Positions 1 through 8,165 of a stretch of 35,252 nt of DNA are shown here, one piece after another; positions within the stretch are counted from its first letter, which is position 1, and each line of letters opens with the position of its first letter. The notes below the pieces were generated by a model that was not told where the DNA came from, did no database searches, and worked only from the letters and a program-made list of their open reading frames with translations. The stretch is from an uncultured Clostridia bacterium (GTDB taxonomy: Bacteria; Bacillota; Limnochordia; Darwinibacteriales; DTU012). The position numbers and the translations under genes were made by a program. Location of the stretch: positions 1-35,252 of the forward strand of contig FIZJ01000024.1 in the NCBI GenBank assembly GCA_900019385.1, given 5' to 3'.

Positions 1-144
1 CTGGTACACAAGAGTGGGTGCGAGCATCTGGCACCGGAGGGTAGCAGGATCTACCTTGGCACGTTTGACGACCATAGTAGCGCAATAGCGCAGGCTAAGA
101 TGTACTACGCCCAGGTGAGCGGCTGCGAGGAGTGCACTAAATAG
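1..144 (+). CDS. C-terminal fragment of a Cys/His-motif protein (partial)
   Basis: Frame 1 is open from the window edge to a TAG and gives 47 residues. The peptide has the pattern HKxxCxxL, then LGxF, then AxxxAxxxY, then V-x-GCxxC. That layout matches a conserved C-terminal motif found on many small Firmicutes proteins of unknown role, where the Cys and His residues probably bind metal. The rest of the gene lies outside the window, so neither its start nor its function can be given. A folded segment and a terminator hairpin follow at 226-318. Confidence 0.6.
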   Translation: MVHKSGCEHLAPEGSRIYLGTFDDHSSAIAQAKMYYAQVSGCEECTK

Positions 145-225
145 GCTAGACCGAATGGGAGTGTGAGTGTGCCTACTGTCCGATTTGCCTGGAGCAGTAG
201 TAATCTATCAATGTGTAGGCAGACA

Positions 226-285
226 GTGACATAGCGGGTGGCCCGAGGGCTGTGTATTTGGGTTACCCTACTCCCTGCATGTCAC
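226..285 (+). promoter_or_regulatory. Candidate structured leader RNA ahead of the acetyltransferase gene
   Basis: A perfect 7-bp helix (GTGACAT 226-232 with ATGTCAC 279-285) encloses two smaller hairpins, GCC/GGC at 241-250 and GGG/CCC at 260-268, giving a three-way-junction shape. It ends three bases before an intrinsic terminator, and the next gene begins at 404. This is the geometry of a transcription-attenuating leader. I do not recognise it as a known riboswitch class; it could also be merely the 3' untranslated region of the upstream gene. Confidence 0.35.
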
Positions 286-288
286 AAC

Positions 289-318
289 GGAGAGGTGTAA
301 ACCTCTCCTTTCTTGTAT
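289..318 (+). terminator. Intrinsic terminator
   Basis: An 8-bp perfect hairpin (GGAGAGGT, loop GTAA, ACCTCTCC) is followed by TTTCTTGTATT. It can end transcription of the gene stopping at 144, or act as the off-state of the folded leader at 226-285. Confidence 0.75.
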
Positions 319-403
319 TAAGCAGTATAGCTTGAATCACGCAAACAAATCGGTTTACGCGTATCGGCCCAGGTAAAAGGGGTTTTCGGGGGAGACATGA
401 TAC

Positions 404-946
404 ATGTTTGTGGATCTGTGCACAGCCGACTGTGATCTGAAGGAACAAGCTGCACAGGTGCTATTTGAGGCATTTTGCGAATCGAACACCGAAGCATGGC
501 GGACTATAGATGAAGCTCGTAAAGAGGTCTATGAGTGCACCTCTGAGGAGTACATCTGCATTGGGGCGGTTGAGGACGGTAGGCTCGTTGGATGGGTTGG
601 CCTTAGGCCTATGTACGACGTGACGTGGGAATTGCACCCCATAGTTGTCCGGCCAGACTGCCAGAGACGGGGCATTGGCAGAAGGTTGGTCGAAGAAGTT
701 GAGCGGGTAGCGCGCAGCAAGGGTATCATTGGGATTACACTTGGGACAGATGACGAGTCGTTTCAGACGAGCCTTTCGAGCAAGGACCTTGACGCCGACA
801 ACGTCTTGGATGAGCTGAAAACGATCACCAGCGACGGTACACATCCCTTGGAATTTTACGCCAAGTGTGGATATACAGTTGTCGGAGTCATACCCGATGC
901 GAACGGGAGACGCAAGCCGGATATCTGGATGTGGAAAAGACTCTAG
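404..946 (+). CDS. GNAT N-acetyltransferase, AAC(6')-Ii-like
   Basis: A 180-residue GNAT-fold protein. It carries the strings WELHPIVV (about residues 77-84), the acetyl-CoA loop QRRGIGRRLV (about 90-99), LGTDDE, and a C-terminal block HPLEFYAKCGY...GVIPDANG...KPDIWM. These closely parallel the chromosomal aminoglycoside 6'-N-acetyltransferase AAC(6')-Ii of enterococci, including its length, so acetyl transfer from acetyl-CoA to an amine is expected. The real substrate in this organism is unknown and need not be an antibiotic. The start at 404 is preceded by GGGGGAG at nine bases; an ATG at 397 is in another frame. It is a single gene behind a terminator and possible attenuator. The family is clear; the substrate is inferred. 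Confidence 0.85.
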   Translation: MFVDLCTADCDLKEQAAQVLFEAFCESNTEAWRTIDEARKEVYECTSEEYICIGAVEDGRLVGWVGLRPMYDVTWELHPIVVRPDCQRRGIGRRLVEEVERVARSKGIIGITLGTDDESFQTSLSSKDLDADNVLDELKTITSDGTHPLEFYAKCGYTVVGVIPDANGRRKPDIWMWKRL

Positions 947-1047
947 CAGGCCAAACCCTATGGTTCTATGCGCCGCATTGCGCAAGAGGCCTCAAACCGC
1001 GTAAGTATGAATAGGGCAGACTCATGCTGCTCGAAGGGGGAGAGGTC

Positions 1048-1392
1048 ATGTCTACGAGATCCCTAGTGATTGCCCTGCGCGTTATTGGAGTAGTACTTCT
1101 GGTCAGTGCTGTGGTTGTCGGGGTGCTAACCGGATCGATTAGGGGGCTAGTTATATCAGTTCTTGGTTCTATATCGACGGTGGTTGTATACTTCGCCCTT
1201 GCCGCCATTTTGGAAAATCAGGAGTATGTCCTGGAGTACATATCAGGTGAGCTTGGACGATTGGAGAAAAGGCTTAAGTCGTACATACGCACAGGTGACA
1301 AGGTTTGCGAGAGATGCAACAGCAGCTACGATCCTAGCTACTCGTACTGCCCGAACTGCGGGTACAGAAACGTGCCGCCGTCGGCTTCGTAG
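1048..1392 (+). CDS. Small membrane protein with C-terminal zinc ribbon
   Basis: A 114-residue protein. Two hydrophobic helices (about residues 7-29 and 33-56) are followed by a charged, helical stretch and a CxxC...CxxC zinc-ribbon (CERC and CPNC, about residues 89-107). The start at 1048 is chosen over 1024 because GGGGGAGAGG sits directly upstream of it. Zinc-ribbon membrane proteins of this size are common in Firmicutes and mostly uncharacterised. It is transcribed in the same direction as the acetyltransferase, about 100 bases downstream. No function can be assigned; the ribbon probably faces the cytoplasm. Confidence 0.75.
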   Translation: MSTRSLVIALRVIGVVLLVSAVVVGVLTGSIRGLVISVLGSISTVVVYFALAAILENQEYVLEYISGELGRLEKRLKSYIRTGDKVCERCNSSYDPSYSYCPNCGYRNVPPSAS

Positions 1393-1499
1393 TTCAAGCC
1401 GCCCAGTGGCGCTGTGGCTATCGTGGACAGAGCTTTTGTGAAACGTGCATCAGTACCGGGCATGGCGCAGCAGGGTTTCGCTGACCGGCTTGATGGCAT

Positions 1500-1528
1500 T
1501 TGGGCACAGGTTTGCACGATGTTATAAT
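1500..1528 (+). promoter_or_regulatory. Sigma-A-type promoter for the nitrilase pair
   Basis: TTGGGC at 1500-1505 and TATAAT at 1523-1528 are spaced by 17 bases. The -10 box is perfect and the -35 box weak. It lies about 115 bases ahead of the start at 1644 with no gene between. Confidence 0.5.
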
Positions 1529-1643
1529 GGACTTGTAGATCCACTGAGGGGCGTGCTGACGAATCAGTATATCAACCGGAAAGAGCGTGTGATGGTTGGC
1601 GGCCCCGATGTTTCTCAGATCCTCGCAACTGGGAGGATGCAGT

Positions 1644-2564
1644 ATGTCGAGTAACAAAAGGCTGAGAGTCGCAGCGCTATCTCTTGCCGGAATATCTCTC
1701 AATCAGCCTGAGCACTATGTCGCTTCTCTTGTTACTCATCTCAAAGAGCTTCAGGTCGGGCTCACAGTCTTGCCGGCCCACACATCGTTTTTGCTGTGTC
1801 TATCTTCAGGGTACTTAGGCCAAGCCCGCGACTTCCTTGATAGCTACAGACTTTTTATGAGTAAGTCGAGAGAATGGAATGACCATTACCTGCAGATACA
1901 TAGCGGCGTGGCGGAGGAATGCGGGGTGTACCTCGTGGCAGGGACAACTGTCGAAGAAGTTGACGGCCGCTTCTACCATACGTCCTACTGCTTCGGGCCG
2001 GATGGTGCGATCTGCTGCAAGCAGCGCCAGACTCACCTCAGCCGTGAAGAACGCGGTCTCGGCATGGATAGAGGCGATGAGCTTCAAGTGTTTGACATCG
2101 CAGAGATGAAGGCGGGCTTGGTTGTTGGCACCGATGCCCGCCATCCCGAAGTCAGCCGCATCTTTGCCTTGCTTGGAGTAGACCTCATCGCTCACAGTGG
2201 TGCAATCGAGGCCGGACACAGCAGCCTGACTCAACCTGCAGGTATCTGGGCACAGGTGCAGCAAAATCAGGTCTGGGGCGTTGAGGCGCAGCTCAATGCG
2301 AGCATCTGTGACCGCACCTTCGCTGCGCAGTGCGCAATCATAGGCCCGTGCGAGGTGACCTGCGGCTCGACTGGTTATCTGGATCGTGAGGACACTGAGA
2401 AACCTTTCGCAGCAGCTGAGCTGATAGAAGCCGACCTTCACAAAATCAGAGGTGAATATCCCCTGCTGAGACTCCTCAACCCGACAGCTTATCGTGGCAA
2501 GCTGCCAGAGCTTTACGGAGAGGCTGAGGGGGCAAACACATTGCGCTCTGGGACGGTGGGGTAG
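1644..2564 (+). CDS. Nitrilase-superfamily pseudoenzyme (catalytic triad lost)
   Basis: A 306-residue protein with the carbon-nitrogen hydrolase layout: N-terminal VAAL strand, VLPAH, GPDG and a downstream VxxDARHPE segment. In this superfamily catalysis needs Glu-Lys-Cys. Aligned with the neighbouring gene, the Glu of LPE is Ala45, the Lys before V/I-H is Gln129, and the Cys of VCxD is Gly162. All three are gone while the frame is intact, so it is probably a folded non-catalytic homologue (a binding, regulatory or partner subunit) rather than a pseudogene. The start at 1644 has GGGAGGAT upstream; a longer start at 1596 has no such site. It sits just ahead of an intact paralogue and probably shares its transcript. 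Confidence 0.75.
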   Translation: MSSNKRLRVAALSLAGISLNQPEHYVASLVTHLKELQVGLTVLPAHTSFLLCLSSGYLGQARDFLDSYRLFMSKSREWNDHYLQIHSGVAEECGVYLVAGTTVEEVDGRFYHTSYCFGPDGAICCKQRQTHLSREERGLGMDRGDELQVFDIAEMKAGLVVGTDARHPEVSRIFALLGVDLIAHSGAIEAGHSSLTQPAGIWAQVQQNQVWGVEAQLNASICDRTFAAQCAIIGPCEVTCGSTGYLDREDTEKPFAAAELIEADLHKIRGEYPLLRLLNPTAYRGKLPELYGEAEGANTLRSGTVG

Positions 2565-2686
2565 GCACATGGCGTTCTAGGGCGAGAAGGTAAGACACGA
2601 CGCTCTGGGGCGAGGACGCAAGCAAATGGTGCTCTGGACGAGAAGGTCAGCTGGTGGTGCTTTGGGCGAGGAGGCAAGCACATGGC
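2545..2686 (+). repeat. Five-copy degenerate 28-bp tandem repeat between the nitrilase genes
   Basis: Five head-to-tail units of 28-29 bp begin at 2545, 2574, 2602, 2631 and 2659, with consensus starting GCTCTGGGCGAGGAGGCAAG and ending CACATGGC. The last unit supplies the ribosome site (GAGGAGG) and ATG of the gene at 2682. The first unit overlaps the stop of the upstream gene, and the end of that coding region (about 2518-2544) looks like a sixth, worn unit. Confidence 0.75.
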
Positions 2687-3806
2687 GCTTGATGGATGGA
2701 AGGAAAGGCTCTTTCGACTGTATCTTTCATGGATCTGTCGTCGGTCAAGGCTTACAAGGCGACTCTCGGCTCTGATCGGGGAGGGCAGGCAGACTCCCGC
2801 TGTTGATCGTCGCAGGATCAAGGTTGCCGCGGTGCAGGTGAAAGTCAAGCTGTTTAAGGACCCTCTGGACTACGCTGAGGAGATGCACCGACGAGTCAAA
2901 GAAGCAGCCGATACCGGTGCACACTTGGTCGCGCTTCCCGAGTACAACAACCTGTCTTTGCTCGGGATGCTCCCCGGAGTGGAGGAGATGGCTGAAGCGG
3001 TCGCTGCCGAGGATGATGAGAGCCTAGAGATCGCTGATAGGAAGCCCGGCGAACCCAGCGCTGATGAAATGCCCGGTGAATCTAGCGCTCCTGCAATCAC
3101 GGTTTCAGACGTGATTCGCTATGTTAGCCCAGTCATAGCTCCTTTTCTAGACATTCTTTACTCCACGCTCGCAGCCGGGTATGGCCTCTACCTGATGGCA
3201 GGTAGCTTCCTCCTTGCGGATGGCGATAGAGTGGTCAATCGCTCCTTTTTCTACGGTCCTGATGGACAGCTCATTGGGACACAGGACAAGGTCCACCCTA
3301 TGCCGATTGAGGCTGAGTGGCGGATTTCTGCAGGGCATGAGTTTCATCTCTTTGAGACTGCTGTAGGCGAAGTCGGTGTGCCTGTGTGCATGGATGCAAC
3401 CTACTTCGAGACCTTTCGCATCCTTGAGCTGCAAGGTGCTGAGATCGTGATCATCCCCATCGCCAACCCAGAGCCCTACAACTACTGGAAGGCATTGCGG
3501 GGGATCTGGCCTCGAGTCCAGGAGTGCCCTGTGTACGGGATCAAGAGCGCCCTTGTTGGAAGTGCGTTGGGGTTCACATTTACAGGTCGGGCCGGAGTGT
3601 TTGCGCCTGCAGAGCTGACTCCGGATGGCAGCGGTGTTCTCGCGGAGGTTGAATGCCCCGAAGAGGAGGGGATCGCAGTAGCAGAGTTGGATTTGAACGC
3701 TCTGCAGGAGCTGCGCAACGACCACCCCTGGCGAGACAACAACTTGTCACTCTACCAGCGCTACTTCCCGGGGGTATATGAGTCTGTCAGCTCCCGCAGT
3801 GGCTGA
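2682..3806 (+). CDS. Carbon-nitrogen hydrolase (nitrilase superfamily), catalytic triad intact
   Basis: A 374-residue enzyme of the nitrilase/amidase superfamily, which hydrolyses C-N bonds in amides, nitriles or ureido compounds. The triad is visible: Glu87 in VALPEYNN, Lys203 in QDKVHP and Cys236 in GVPVCMD. Residues about 101-145 form an acidic, low-complexity insertion, and the first 45 residues are a basic extension. The family is usually 260-320 residues, so this is a long member. The start follows GAGGAGG by seven bases; that site lies in the tandem repeat. Downstream, its end overlaps the convergent transporter gene by 46 bases. The substrate cannot be read from sequence; transport genes next door suggest a small imported compound, which is inference. 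Confidence 0.8.
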   Translation: MALDGWKERLFRLYLSWICRRSRLTRRLSALIGEGRQTPAVDRRRIKVAAVQVKVKLFKDPLDYAEEMHRRVKEAADTGAHLVALPEYNNLSLLGMLPGVEEMAEAVAAEDDESLEIADRKPGEPSADEMPGESSAPAITVSDVIRYVSPVIAPFLDILYSTLAAGYGLYLMAGSFLLADGDRVVNRSFFYGPDGQLIGTQDKVHPMPIEAEWRISAGHEFHLFETAVGEVGVPVCMDATYFETFRILELQGAEIVIIPIANPEPYNYWKALRGIWPRVQECPVYGIKSALVGSALGFTFTGRAGVFAPAELTPDGSGVLAEVECPEEEGIAVAELDLNALQELRNDHPWRDNNLSLYQRYFPGVYESVSSRSG

Positions 3807-4981
3807 CTACATACCGGGTAGGCTGCTAGACGGTTGAGTCTTTCGGTCACAGCAAGCATCAATACCAAGAACAAGCCCAAGTAGGCAGGAAATATAGCGA
3901 TTGTCGTGAGACTGGTCAGCAAACCGAATATCGGTGGCATGAAGGTCGAGCCTACATACGCGCTTGCCACCTGGATACCGATGATTGCTTGGGAGTTCTC
4001 CTCTCCGAAATTGGCCGGTGTCTGGTGTATGATGCTGGGGTAGATGGGTGCACAGCCCAAACCGATCATGAGCAGCCCCACCAGCGGGACAACGTTGATC
4101 TGTATTGGCAAGACCACTGCCATGAGCCCGACAGTGATGACAGCCATTCCAATACGGATCATATTGCGGTCTCCCAGTCTGTCACTAACGAAGCCACTCA
4201 AGAAACGGCCTATCGTTATGCCCAAGAAAAACAGAGAAGCCCATCTGGCCGCAGCTTCGACATCGATCCCTCGATGCAGGACCAGATAACTGCTGGCCCA
4301 TAGGCCTGTGGTGGTCTCAACGCCGCTGTACGCGACGAAGCTCATTATGGTTTCTTTGACCCCTTTGATCTTTAGTGCTTCAGCGACTGAAAGGTGTCTA
4401 GATGTACCCGTCTGGTCTGCTTTCCTTGTCTGCTCTTGTTTTCTCCAGATAGGCAGACTGAAGAAAAGCACCGCTGTCAGTGTGATCTGAATCAAGGCAA
4501 CAGTCACATACCCGTTTTCCCAGCTGTTCTTGACCGCCAAGCTGTAGCTCATGATGTATGGCCCTATCGAAGCGCCGAAGCCCCAAAAGCAGTGCAGCCA
4601 GTTCATGTGCCTGGAAGCGTAGTTGAGCGCCACGAAGTTATTGAGGGCCGCATCCACTGCACCTGCTCCGAGGCCGTATGGGATGGCCCAGAGGCATAGC
4701 ATCCAAAAGGAACGTGAAAATGAAAACCCAAACAGTGCGATTGCTGTCATCAACACACTGATTGTTGTGACAAGCCCTGTTCCGAACCTGGTGACCACGC
4801 GATTGGTGTTTAGGCTTGAGATAACGGTGCCGCACGCAATGATCATGGAGACTACTCCGCCATAGGAAACAGGGACACATAACTCTGGATACATGGAAGG
4901 CCAGGCAGAGCCTAGAAGGGAGTCTGGTAGTCCCAGACTGATAAAAGCTAGGTAAATCAGTGCTAGCAACAACGAATACAT
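3761..4981 (-). CDS. MFS transporter
   Basis: A 406-residue protein with about twelve hydrophobic segments and the two-bundle layout of the major facilitator superfamily. The first half opens with LGLPDSLLGSAWPSMYPE and has a G-Y-G-L-G-A-G stretch in helix 4. The C-terminal half contains a GRFLSGFVSDRLGDR loop, the MFS motif A repeated between helices 8 and 9. The start at 4981 is preferred to 4990 because AAGGA lies eight bases upstream of it but touches the first ATG. It is convergent with the intact nitrilase gene and shares 46 bases with it. Uptake or export of a sugar-like or small organic solute is expected; the substrate is unknown. Confidence 0.8.
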   Translation of the reverse strand: MYSLLLALIYLAFISLGLPDSLLGSAWPSMYPELCVPVSYGGVVSMIIACGTVISSLNTNRVVTRFGTGLVTTISVLMTAIALFGFSFSRSFWMLCLWAIPYGLGAGAVDAALNNFVALNYASRHMNWLHCFWGFGASIGPYIMSYSLAVKNSWENGYVTVALIQITLTAVLFFSLPIWRKQEQTRKADQTGTSRHLSVAEALKIKGVKETIMSFVAYSGVETTTGLWASSYLVLHRGIDVEAAARWASLFFLGITIGRFLSGFVSDRLGDRNMIRIGMAVITVGLMAVVLPIQINVVPLVGLLMIGLGCAPIYPSIIHQTPANFGEENSQAIIGIQVASAYVGSTFMPPIFGLLTSLTTIAIFPAYLGLFLVLMLAVTERLNRLAAYPVCSQPLRELTDSYTPGK

Positions 4982-5179
4982 GATGTGCATCCTTCTTGAT
5001 TAGTGATTGTGAAGAGCAGGCCACCCCGGGGTTCTACTCCTAGTATATGGGGAGAGTGCCGTTTGGGGCTCAGCATAGCAGAAGCCTGGAACTCCATGTC
5101 TGGGAGCCCAGGACTTCTCGTACAAAACTACACCAGAGATGCCTAGTGTGCCCGACCTCAGGTATATCAGATATCGGTG

Positions 5180-6502
5180 CTATGCTGCTACTCCCTTTTG
5201 TTCGTATGCGACGACTTCCTGTTCGGGATAGAACGAGAATATGATTGCGCCGATCGCAGTAAAGAGAGCTGCTACAGGGCCTGTTAGTTGGATCCCAAGC
5301 GGTTGCTCGGCTGTCTTGCCGAAAACATCGAGCAGCCCTCCGGTGATTATTGAGGAGAGTCCAAGCGCCAGTTTTAGGATGAAGCCTTGGGCACCGAAGT
5401 ACATCGCCTCTCGGCGTTGGCCGGAGAGCCTCTCCTCCAAATCTGAGACTGCTGCGACGATAGCATCAGGGACGACGAAGATAGCCGAGACTGGGATTCC
5501 GAACAGTGCCATCAGGGTGTAACCCAACACCTGTGGCGGCAGTCCGAGAAGCGGTTGCCCCAGCAAATAGATGCAGGGAAGCAAAATAGCAAACAGGATC
5601 AGTGAAAACAGCATGACCGCCTTCAAACCAAATCTCTTGCAGGAGATGTTGACCAGGGGGAAGCACACCAAGGCTACGCCCAGCACTAGTCCGAAATAGA
5701 CTGCAGTGTCCCCTTCGGTCCCTTTTAGCAAGACAGTAACGTAGGCGGGGATGTTAAGGGTGACTATGTTGAACCCGAGCCAGAAGGCGACGTTGCCTGC
5801 GAGATATATTAGGAACGGACGATTCCTAAAGGTAGTCTTCAAAGCATCTATCAGTCCCAATGTCGCAGGCTCTGACTTGGCATAGTCCCTCTCGCGGATG
5901 AGCATGGGAATGTAGAGCATCACCAATCCGATCCCTGCCATTGTCCAGAGCATGCCGTAGTTGCCAAGAGCATCGATAAGCACGCCTCCGCCTACAGCAG
6001 CCCCGGCTACGCCTAATATGCTAAAAACAGCTTTCCAGGTAGACAGGTCAACCCGGTCTCTGTTAGTTCGGGCGAGCTCAGGGAGCAAGGCCAGGTGAGG
6101 ACAGACATAGAGGGTGAACAGTGCGAAGTAGAGTCCCAGCATCAGCGCAAGGTAAGTGCTGTTTAGCACAGACTGGCCACTCACGGGCGGATAAAAGAGC
6201 GCGAGGAAGACGGCAACGTAGAGAACTCCACTGTAGAGCATGAATGGGATTCGGCGTCCCAGGCGCCCGCTGTGGTTGTCGGACCAGCGAGCGATGAGTG
6301 GGTCGGCGATCGCGTCGACGACGCGGCCTAGGAACATGACGACACCAAAAGCAAACCCCGAAATCAACGCTTCAGTTCCTCTGATCGGTGTCAAGACGTA
6401 GAAGTACATCAGCCAGGTAACCATGATTCGATCGATCAGACTGTAGCCGCCCGCACCAACGCCGTAGGCCAGCTTACCCCAGAAAGGTAGTTTCTTGACC
6501 AT
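5180..6502 (-). CDS. GPH-type (glycoside/hexuronide:cation) symporter, MFS superfamily
   Basis: A 440-residue membrane protein with twelve predicted helices. The N-terminus (KLAYGVGAGGYSLIDRI, then WLMYFYV) and the loop DPLIARWSDNHSGRLGRRIPF are hallmarks of the glycoside-pentoside-hexuronide:cation symporter family (MelB, XylP, GusB type). Such carriers take up sugars or glycosides with Na+ or H+. The start at 6502 has AGGAG ten bases upstream; the longer GTG start at 6541 lacks a site. It lies on the same strand as the MFS gene about 200 bases away, so the two may be separate units. No sugar enzyme is adjacent, so the substrate is open. Confidence 0.85.
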   Translation of the reverse strand: MVKKLPFWGKLAYGVGAGGYSLIDRIMVTWLMYFYVLTPIRGTEALISGFAFGVVMFLGRVVDAIADPLIARWSDNHSGRLGRRIPFMLYSGVLYVAVFLALFYPPVSGQSVLNSTYLALMLGLYFALFTLYVCPHLALLPELARTNRDRVDLSTWKAVFSILGVAGAAVGGGVLIDALGNYGMLWTMAGIGLVMLYIPMLIRERDYAKSEPATLGLIDALKTTFRNRPFLIYLAGNVAFWLGFNIVTLNIPAYVTVLLKGTEGDTAVYFGLVLGVALVCFPLVNISCKRFGLKAVMLFSLILFAILLPCIYLLGQPLLGLPPQVLGYTLMALFGIPVSAIFVVPDAIVAAVSDLEERLSGQRREAMYFGAQGFILKLALGLSSIITGGLLDVFGKTAEQPLGIQLTGPVAALFTAIGAIIFSFYPEQEVVAYEQKGVAA

Positions 6503-6662
6503 ATCAAGCCAGCTCCTCTCGCAGGATTCTGGTGATCCCACCTCATCACTTATGTTCGCTGCAATGTGGGGGTTTCCTTTTATTGTTTTATTGAGTTGAT
6601 AGTCTATGCTGATGGGATCCTGAGTGTGCGCGTTTAGGCTGCTTGCCTTGTGACGACCAGTG

Positions 6663-7835
6663 CTATGCGTGAGTCTCCATGTTTGGGGCTGTTTCAGCAG
6701 TATGCGCTTGCGGTTGCAGAGCAGCTCGACGATATCTCGAACTAATCCTCTCGAGGTACCGGATTACGAGCCTGCGTTTACGCAAGTCACGCAGTGGAAG
6801 GCAGGTTCCAACCTTCTCAATCATGGTCTGCAAGGTCAAATCCTCAGCGTGAACAACGACAAGCCGGATTCCCCGTTTCTCGCAGATCCATTCCTTGATT
6901 TTGTCGCGGAGTTGCTGTTTCTCAACCTCCCGTGGACTGGAAAACTCCGTCGGCTTGTAGTGCTGCGGGCCGTTGAACTCGAAAGCCACTCTGCCAGGGT
7001 AGTATCGATCCAACTCCATTCTCTCGTCTGTGAATGGATTCACAAGAAAGCCCGGTGTGGCGTTGTCCTGGAACTCGTCAGAGTCGACGATGAGCGAAAG
7101 GTATTCCTTCATCAAACCTTCGCCTTTGAATTTGGCTCTACTCAGTCGCTTTTCCACCCTGGCCAATTCGGCCATGCATTCCTCGTGGACTGGGTTTCTG
7201 ACAGTAAAGATGAATGGACAGAGGTGGTTCTGGCGAGTTCGCCCCAGCCAACCATGCTGAACGAGCACATTGATTGCGCGCCTAATCGTCTTTGGCGCCC
7301 TGTCAGTGAGCTCCCTCAGCTGCTTGCACGTATACTTCCCGTTAGGGAACCTGAACTCAGGCAACGCCTGAAGCACGCCATATATCACAACTGCTTGAGG
7401 CTTGATAAAGCGATCCTCAATAAGCTCTCTAGGAATTGTGACGTATCGTCGAGTCCACTGCTGAGCGGACGTGGAATGGTGACGGACATGGGTCTTGAAG
7501 CGACCATGTGCTCGCCTCTGTGTGCGATGCGAACCGCGTAGCTGTGGCGTCGAGGTCTGCTTCCGTCGCCACCGACCCTGCTCGACCTCTTGGGCCCCTC
7601 CCGAGGATCGCTGGTGCCCTGATGGTAAGCCATACCAACCTGCTTCAGTGAGTCTGGCAAGCCCCTTTCGGATTGTAGGGCGTGATAGGCCTGTCAGAGC
7701 TGCCAGGCGAGTACGGGATGGGCGACCTCCCTTAGCTATCTCCGGATAGAGGCGCAGAGCCATCCAGAGCACTTTGGTAGATGCAGTCAGAGCCGAGTCC
7801 AGCAGCAGGTCAACAGGCACACGCACTTTATCCAT
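6663..7835 (-). CDS. Double winged-helix protein fused to a Vsr/DUF559-like nuclease domain
   Basis: A 390-residue protein. Residues about 15-70 form a first winged helix (LAALTGLSRPTIRKGLARL). A basic linker follows (about 75-125). Residues about 130-210 form a second one (LRELTDRAPKTIRRAINVL). Residues about 260-330 carry ELDRYYP...AFEFNGPQHY...Q..D..K, then a LVVVHAEDL strand, which fits the PD-(D/E)XK fold of Vsr, DUF559 and related nucleases. The tail is very basic. AGGAGGG lies six bases before the ATG. A sequence-guided DNA nicking, replication or transfer role is plausible, but no partner gene is adjacent. Domain calls are by motif, and the catalytic assignment is inferred. Confidence 0.7.
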   Translation of the reverse strand: MDKVRVPVDLLLDSALTASTKVLWMALRLYPEIAKGGRPSRTRLAALTGLSRPTIRKGLARLTEAGWYGLPSGHQRSSGGAQEVEQGRWRRKQTSTPQLRGSHRTQRRAHGRFKTHVRHHSTSAQQWTRRYVTIPRELIEDRFIKPQAVVIYGVLQALPEFRFPNGKYTCKQLRELTDRAPKTIRRAINVLVQHGWLGRTRQNHLCPFIFTVRNPVHEECMAELARVEKRLSRAKFKGEGLMKEYLSLIVDSDEFQDNATPGFLVNPFTDERMELDRYYPGRVAFEFNGPQHYKPTEFSSPREVEKQQLRDKIKEWICEKRGIRLVVVHAEDLTLQTMIEKVGTCLPLRDLRKRRLVIRYLERISSRYRRAALQPQAHTAETAPNMETHA

Positions 7836-8165
7836 CGTTCACCCTCCTAACAGATTTTGGTGCTTGGATTTGACCTACTTGGTGCGTCGCCCTTCATTTT
7901 TCATCCTTAGAGACCAAAAGATCATCCCTGCAATCTAGCGGAGAAGAAAAAAGATACCCTGACTCCGCTGTGATTTGGGATATATACCCTATCCGCGGCG
8001 CCGCATATGGTGATTTGGAACTAATATGGAAATTACTCGGTGGGGGTTGGATCACATTGCTGGTTTTTAGTGACTATTTCGCCGACTACTAATCCTCCCT
8101 AGATAAGATGAGGCGCTTTTCTTTCCGTCGCCGCTTCCTTAGGCTAGGTAATGAAGTTCCCAGAC
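7836..8165. other. Gene-free spacer with a palindrome inside a direct repeat
   Basis: No gene is seen here. GTGATTTGG occurs twice in direct orientation (7970-7978 and 8010-8018), bracketing a perfect 10-bp palindrome GCGGCGCCGC at 7995-8004. It lies between the start of the minus-strand double winged-helix gene and a tandem repeat, so it may hold that gene's promoter or operator. Confidence 0.3.

Noticed and set aside
2545-2686. The short repeats here and at 8166 and 14713 as CRISPR arrays
   Set aside because: Units are head to tail with no unique spacers, copies are degenerate, periods differ, and no cas gene is present.
6660-7541. Long plus-strand open frame of 293 codons
   Set aside because: It lies antisense to the double winged-helix gene, has no ribosome site and shows no domain pattern; the minus-strand frame carries clear motifs.
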